Shown piece after piece: positions 60,501 through 64,000 of a stretch of 64,000 nt of DNA. Source of the stretch: Scortum barcoo (Eukaryota; Chordata; Actinopteri; Centrarchiformes; Terapontidae). The notes beneath the pieces are model-generated. The model saw only the letters and a list, made by a program, of their open reading frames with translations, was not told the DNA's origin and made no database searches. Both the position numbers and the translations under genes were made by a program. The stretch is from contig CM041540.1 of the NCBI GenBank assembly GCA_023238725.1, positions 5,028,708 to 5,092,707 on the forward strand. The letters are read 5' to 3'. Each line of letters starts with the position of its first letter. Position 1 is the stretch's first letter.

Positions 60501-63027
60501 CGTGGTAGTAAATATTGTGAGGTAAACTTAACTGGAAATGAACTCATTATAAAAACAAATATTTACAATATATTATAATAAAATTGATTAAATAGATGCA
60601 GTCTTTAATGCATTTTATGTTGTGCAATTTGCATGTGCATATCTGCCAATACTTAGTACATGATGGTATTTATATATCTGCTGATAGCTGATCTGCTGCT
60701 GGCAATTGCCTAAGCTGTAATTGACTTTTCTATATAATATTTTATAGTTTAATTCAATGTAAAGTAAAATGCTAGTAAATTGGATTTTCCCAATATCAGT
60801 ACAATACAGCTCAGTACAGCTCTTTTCCTTTGACAACACATACATTTCTCATATTTATTATAAATTTCTATTTTATATTCATCGTTCTTCAACATTTGCG
60901 GTACTTGTTTTTCGCTATGCACCAAAACAACGAGGTAAAGTCCTTGTATGTGAGAACCCACCCAGAAATGACCCTGATCCTAATTGCATTGTGGTCGTGG
61001 ATGTTGTCTCGGCGTCATTGAGGACCGGTTCATCACGTCTCCGTCTCCTCTGTTTTTTGACTCCTCTCCCAGATGAGGGATGGGCAGAATGTAAGACGAG
61101 GCCGCCGTGCTCAGAGAAGGATTACTTCCAGATCCACACGGCCTGCGACAGCGAAGGGAAGGTCAGCAGCATCCACACGTTTCACATTTCACACACACAC
61201 ACACACACCTTTTTAATACTCAAGGTCAGACATACTTATATATAGTGACACTTCATGTTCACACAGTTCCACACATTCACATATGGAAGTCTTTAACTTG
61301 AATGTTTTTATCTTTAGTCTTTTTTTTAACTTGATTTTATATAAAGACAAATACAGAACAGAAGCAAAGATACAAACTAACTAAATAAAGAGAAGATACA
61401 CGCACACACATGTACTATGTAGGATTTTGACTACACGCATACAAAACAACTGCAAACACCTACGATTGTCTTTCTATTCAACACATGATGAGCGTGCAGT
61501 CTTCTGTTTATCTCTGTGTTTAGTCTTAACAAAAGGGCATATAATAAATTATGCAGATTCATACAGGTGGTTAATGGTGCCTGTTGTGTGTGGAGTGTTT
61601 CACTGCATTACATTTAGATAGATAACAAACGCCGGAGACGTTTTGTCAGCTCCTAAAGGGCACTGTATCAGAAACCAGAGAAGTCACACGATGTGATAGA
61701 AAGGGAAATGATGAATAGCTCAGTGAGCACTTTGCATGTCATCTGATCCTAAACCAGCTTGCTTTGCACTCCTCCACGACCTTGGCCTGCTCTGATTCAC
61801 AATTCTAAAAGAGAAAATAAAACACGCTTTGAATATTTAAAGCTTTATTGACAATTTTTATGTATCTGGTCTCTATTACTCCAAGCGCATTTTTATTTTT
61901 CCTGAAGTAAGACACTTAACAGAGCTCCTTCTTTCGCTGATCATAACCTCCGCGGCTTTGTCGGTTACAGACGCAGGTGTTGTATCGCTGGGTGGAGCCA
62001 AAAATCTGCGTGGAAAACATCACAGGGGCGGTGGAGCTGCCTGCAACGGGGCAGAGAGAGCCCTGCCCTCCCTGCAACCCCGGCTACTACAACAGCAACG
62101 ACTCCACCTGTTTGCCCTGCCCGCCTGGCACCCACTCAGACGGCACCTACGGTAAACCTGCTCACACCCGTCCACACCTGGCACGTACTGTTAGCAAGGC
62201 ACTGGTGGTGTATTGATTTAATCAGAGCTTTTGAATCTGTATTTATAAGGGAGACGGTGGCCTAATTGGTTTAGCGACACATACATGCTACCCTCATAAA
62301 TGGAGAAACATCCTTTTCTATTCATGTTGTTGAACTAATTTGATTTGAAAGACAGGTGCAGACATTTTCCAGTAGATAAAGTACAAAACAGAACACACAG
62401 ATATAAACATACATAACAAAAGAATAAATATGCATACACACACATACTTGGACATACTGTATTTATGCAGTGTATATGTGCACACATGCATACATAGTAC
62501 ACATGTATAGTTAAAACACACACACACTGTACCTATGCACCAATATTAAAAGTGAATTGATTATCAAAGTAGCTGCCATCAATCAATCAATCAAGGGACT
62601 AGTTGTTGCAGCAATACTGGAGTCTATTTGATCACATACTCTTCCATCCAAAGTCTGTACTTCCTGTTACTCTCCCTTGCAGTATCAGTTCAATTCATAG
62701 GAGTAATAAAGCCTCTCCATCTGGTCACGTAACGCTCTGAGCCGTCTGTCATTCTGAATTAAATTAGTTTAAAAGAGGCGACCCAGCTGCATAATCAACT
62801 CCTGAAAAGATGGTTCTTGTGCAAACATCGTGTTTTACCAGGGAGGAGAAAGTCATTGTGGTATCTAAATAAAGCTTCTGTGTGTGTGTGTATACCAGTG
62901 TGTGCTGAGTGTCCTGCAGGTACAGAGCCGGTGTTAGGTTACGAGTACAAATGGTGGAACGTGCTGCCTTCCAACATGAAGACTTCCTGTTTCAACGTGG
63001 GCAACTCCAAATGTGACGACATGAACG
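54530..63027 (+). CDS. elapor2: ELAPOR2 (KIAA1324L), 5' part; spliced, continues past the window
   Basis: Exons are 54530-54637, 57768-57888, 58118-58307, 58449-58596, 59588-59677, 59767-59872, 60016-60165, 61073-61161, 61971-62151 and 62899-63027; every phase joins. The start ATG gives MLQPGWASWFPRCLLLIITA, a signal peptide, then RPCDETDYYYQYTECDSTGS, the family's N-terminal signature. Cysteine-rich modules follow (FSCPAGKFLEM, CFPCRPGWFSPTPGSSSCQP). The last three exons are duplicates of 184-272, 1082-1262 and 2010-2138. Joined in principle with the left-hand exons, this would make one complete gene of the usual length, but in the window the halves are in reversed order, 44.8 kb apart. Confidence 0.94.
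55330..55480. mobile_element. MITE-like element, partial, related to 13190-13456
   Basis: It shares CATGGAAGCC, TGTCTGCCAATGTGAG-like and GATCCTGTA words, and has three copies of an AGTCATTATTTTGATATA-like unit. The right terminus is not seen. Confidence 0.55.
56812..57103. mobile_element. MITE-like teleost repeat in elapor2 intron 1
   Basis: Ends are GTAGGGCTGCAACTAAT and ATTGTTGCAACTCTAAT, so GTTGCAAC/GCTGCAAC termini are inverted. Inner words TGTCACAGAGGACTAAAGAA and AACCAGAAAATATTCACATC are typical of a very common teleost noncoding repeat. Confidence 0.65.
57921..58054. mobile_element. Foldback (long inverted repeat) element in elapor2 intron 2
   Basis: The left arm starts GAAGAAAGCTGACTGGACTT at 57921 and runs to about 57958. 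The right arm ends AGTCCAGTCGACTTTCTTC near 58054 and is its near-perfect reverse complement (two mismatches). The loop is about 55 bases. It lies about 60 bases upstream of exon 58118-58307. Confidence 0.85.
58810..58990. repeat. Low-complexity teleost repeat fragment
   Basis: It contains CAGCTGGCTAGCTGGCTAGT and GCTAAGCTAAGCTAA, words also hinted at near 15468-15490. Noncoding, in an elapor2 intron. Confidence 0.4.
59080..59345. repeat. Interspersed repeat relic in an elapor2 intron
   Basis: The text GTTCAGTTGGGTTGAGATGT, GGTGATTGTGAAGGCCATA and the preceding stretch resemble a common teleost dispersed repeat, probably from a DNA transposon. No open frame. Confidence 0.45.
60166..60889. 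other. AT-rich elapor2 intron immediately left of the 3.1-kb repeat
   Basis: No exon or repeat family recognised. This is the sequence that should also lie left of base 1 if the 3.1-kb match is part of a larger tandem duplication. Confidence 0.6.
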
Positions 63028-63593
63028 GTGAGCACAGAGACACCCCGAGGGAGTGAGGCTCAGAGGAAACTACTTTACTAACTAAATAATAAAATACCAA
63101 CTACCCACTGTCAACCTACTTACTACCAACTAACTCGACATTACCACCAGTTGTAGTTTGCATTATTTTAGTTAGTTAGTAAGTTTATAGGTTAACAGTT
63201 GTCAATACGTATAAACTGACTCAAGTCAACTCAAATACAAACTACTTCAACTTCAATCTACTAACTAACTAACTAATGAAATATAAACTACAACTAACTA
63301 TCAGTCTGTTTACCAACTGATTAATTAACTGTATATACATTTAAATAACTACTAAGTAATGAAATACTAACTACCAAATTTCAACCTTTCTATCTAGCTA
63401 ACTAATGAAATACAAACTACCCACTATCAACCTGCTAGGTAACTAACTACAGTTCTAACTAGCAACTATACACCTTCTAACAACAAAATAACTACCATGT
63501 AATGAAATACTAACTATCAAATGTCAACTGACTCACTAACTAACTACTATATACATACAACTAAATAACTACCAAGTAATGAAATGCTAACCT

Positions 63594-63631
<38 letters not shown>

Positions 63632-64000
63632 CACTGCAATACAAACTATCTACTATCCACCTAACAACCTACTAGGCAACTATCTACTTACTAACTACAG
63701 AACTAAGTATTAACTATACATTTTAATACCTGAATAACTACCAAGTAATGAAATACTAATTACAAATTGTCAACCTACTCACTAAGTATTTAGTTAGCAG
63801 TAACTATACATTCAAACAACTAAATATGTCCAAGTAATGAAATACTAAATACCTTCTAACTGAGTAACTCACCATGAATTATCTATCTACAAACTAATTA
63901 AGTAGATTTAATTGATTTAATTTAATTGAGTAATTCAAATTTACATAAAACATGTTTTCTGTCCACCTTAAACCACCTCTCACCGACAGACTTATTTACA
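60890..64000. repeat. Right copy of the 3.1-kb near-perfect direct repeat
   Basis: This is the mate of bases 1-3107, in the same orientation. It carries the same three elapor2 exons (61073-61161, 61971-62151, 62899-63027) and the same degenerate CTAA-rich intron. The only difference seen is one extra TAAC unit at 63596-63631. In this copy the three exons follow in correct order and reading frame after exons 1-7 of elapor2, so it is the natural continuation of the 5' half of the gene. Confidence 0.97.

Overview
The window is vertebrate nuclear DNA, almost certainly from a teleost fish. It has compact split genes with GT-AG introns whose products match vertebrate families, Rex3-like non-LTR elements with GATG tails, a Ty3/gypsy element, TRIM gene copies, many CA and ATGG microsatellites and several dispersed teleost-type repeats. 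Four host genes are recognised by protein similarity recalled from family knowledge (no search was run): elapor2 (KIAA1324L), tspan9, amdhd1 and klhl42. A fifth, unknown small gene is cut by a gap.

Layout from left to right. 1-9736: the middle and 3' end of elapor2 on +. 9737-11030: AT-rich intergenic DNA. 11.1-16.7 kb: tspan9 on +, with a CpG-rich 5' exon. 17-37.8 kb: an accessory block made of two copies of one segment. Each copy carries a broken TRIM gene and the last exon of amdhd1. The copies are separated and interrupted by two Rex3-like insertions and a decayed gypsy element. 33.7-44.0 kb: amdhd1 on -, running out of copy 2 and holding a third Rex3-like element in an intron. 44.7-45.08 kb: an NRF-1/CRE promoter and the first exon of an unknown gene on +, cut by a gap of exactly 500 N. 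45.6-51.6 kb: klhl42 on -. 54.5-64 kb: the 5' half of elapor2 on +.

The most striking feature is that bases 60890-64000 repeat bases 1-3107. I see no substitutions in the stretches compared; the only difference found is one extra TAAC unit. The 5' half of elapor2 lies at the right of the window and the 3' half at the left. The whole unit of about 60.89 kb therefore looks like one period of a head-to-tail array, a circularised or mis-ordered assembly, or two overlapping contigs scaffolded in the wrong order across the 500-N gap. Single-base and short insertions in otherwise conserved exons (elapor2, amdhd1) also point to assembly error.

The genes do not form a functional unit. elapor2 encodes an endosome/lysosome membrane protein, tspan9 a tetraspanin, amdhd1 an enzyme of histidine breakdown and klhl42 a CUL3 ubiquitin-ligase adaptor. 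I found no CRISPR array, operon or other novel multi-gene system. The points of interest are structural: the terminal repeat, the duplicated amdhd1/TRIM segment, filled and empty insertion sites for two retrotransposons, and splice acceptors built on TG repeats.
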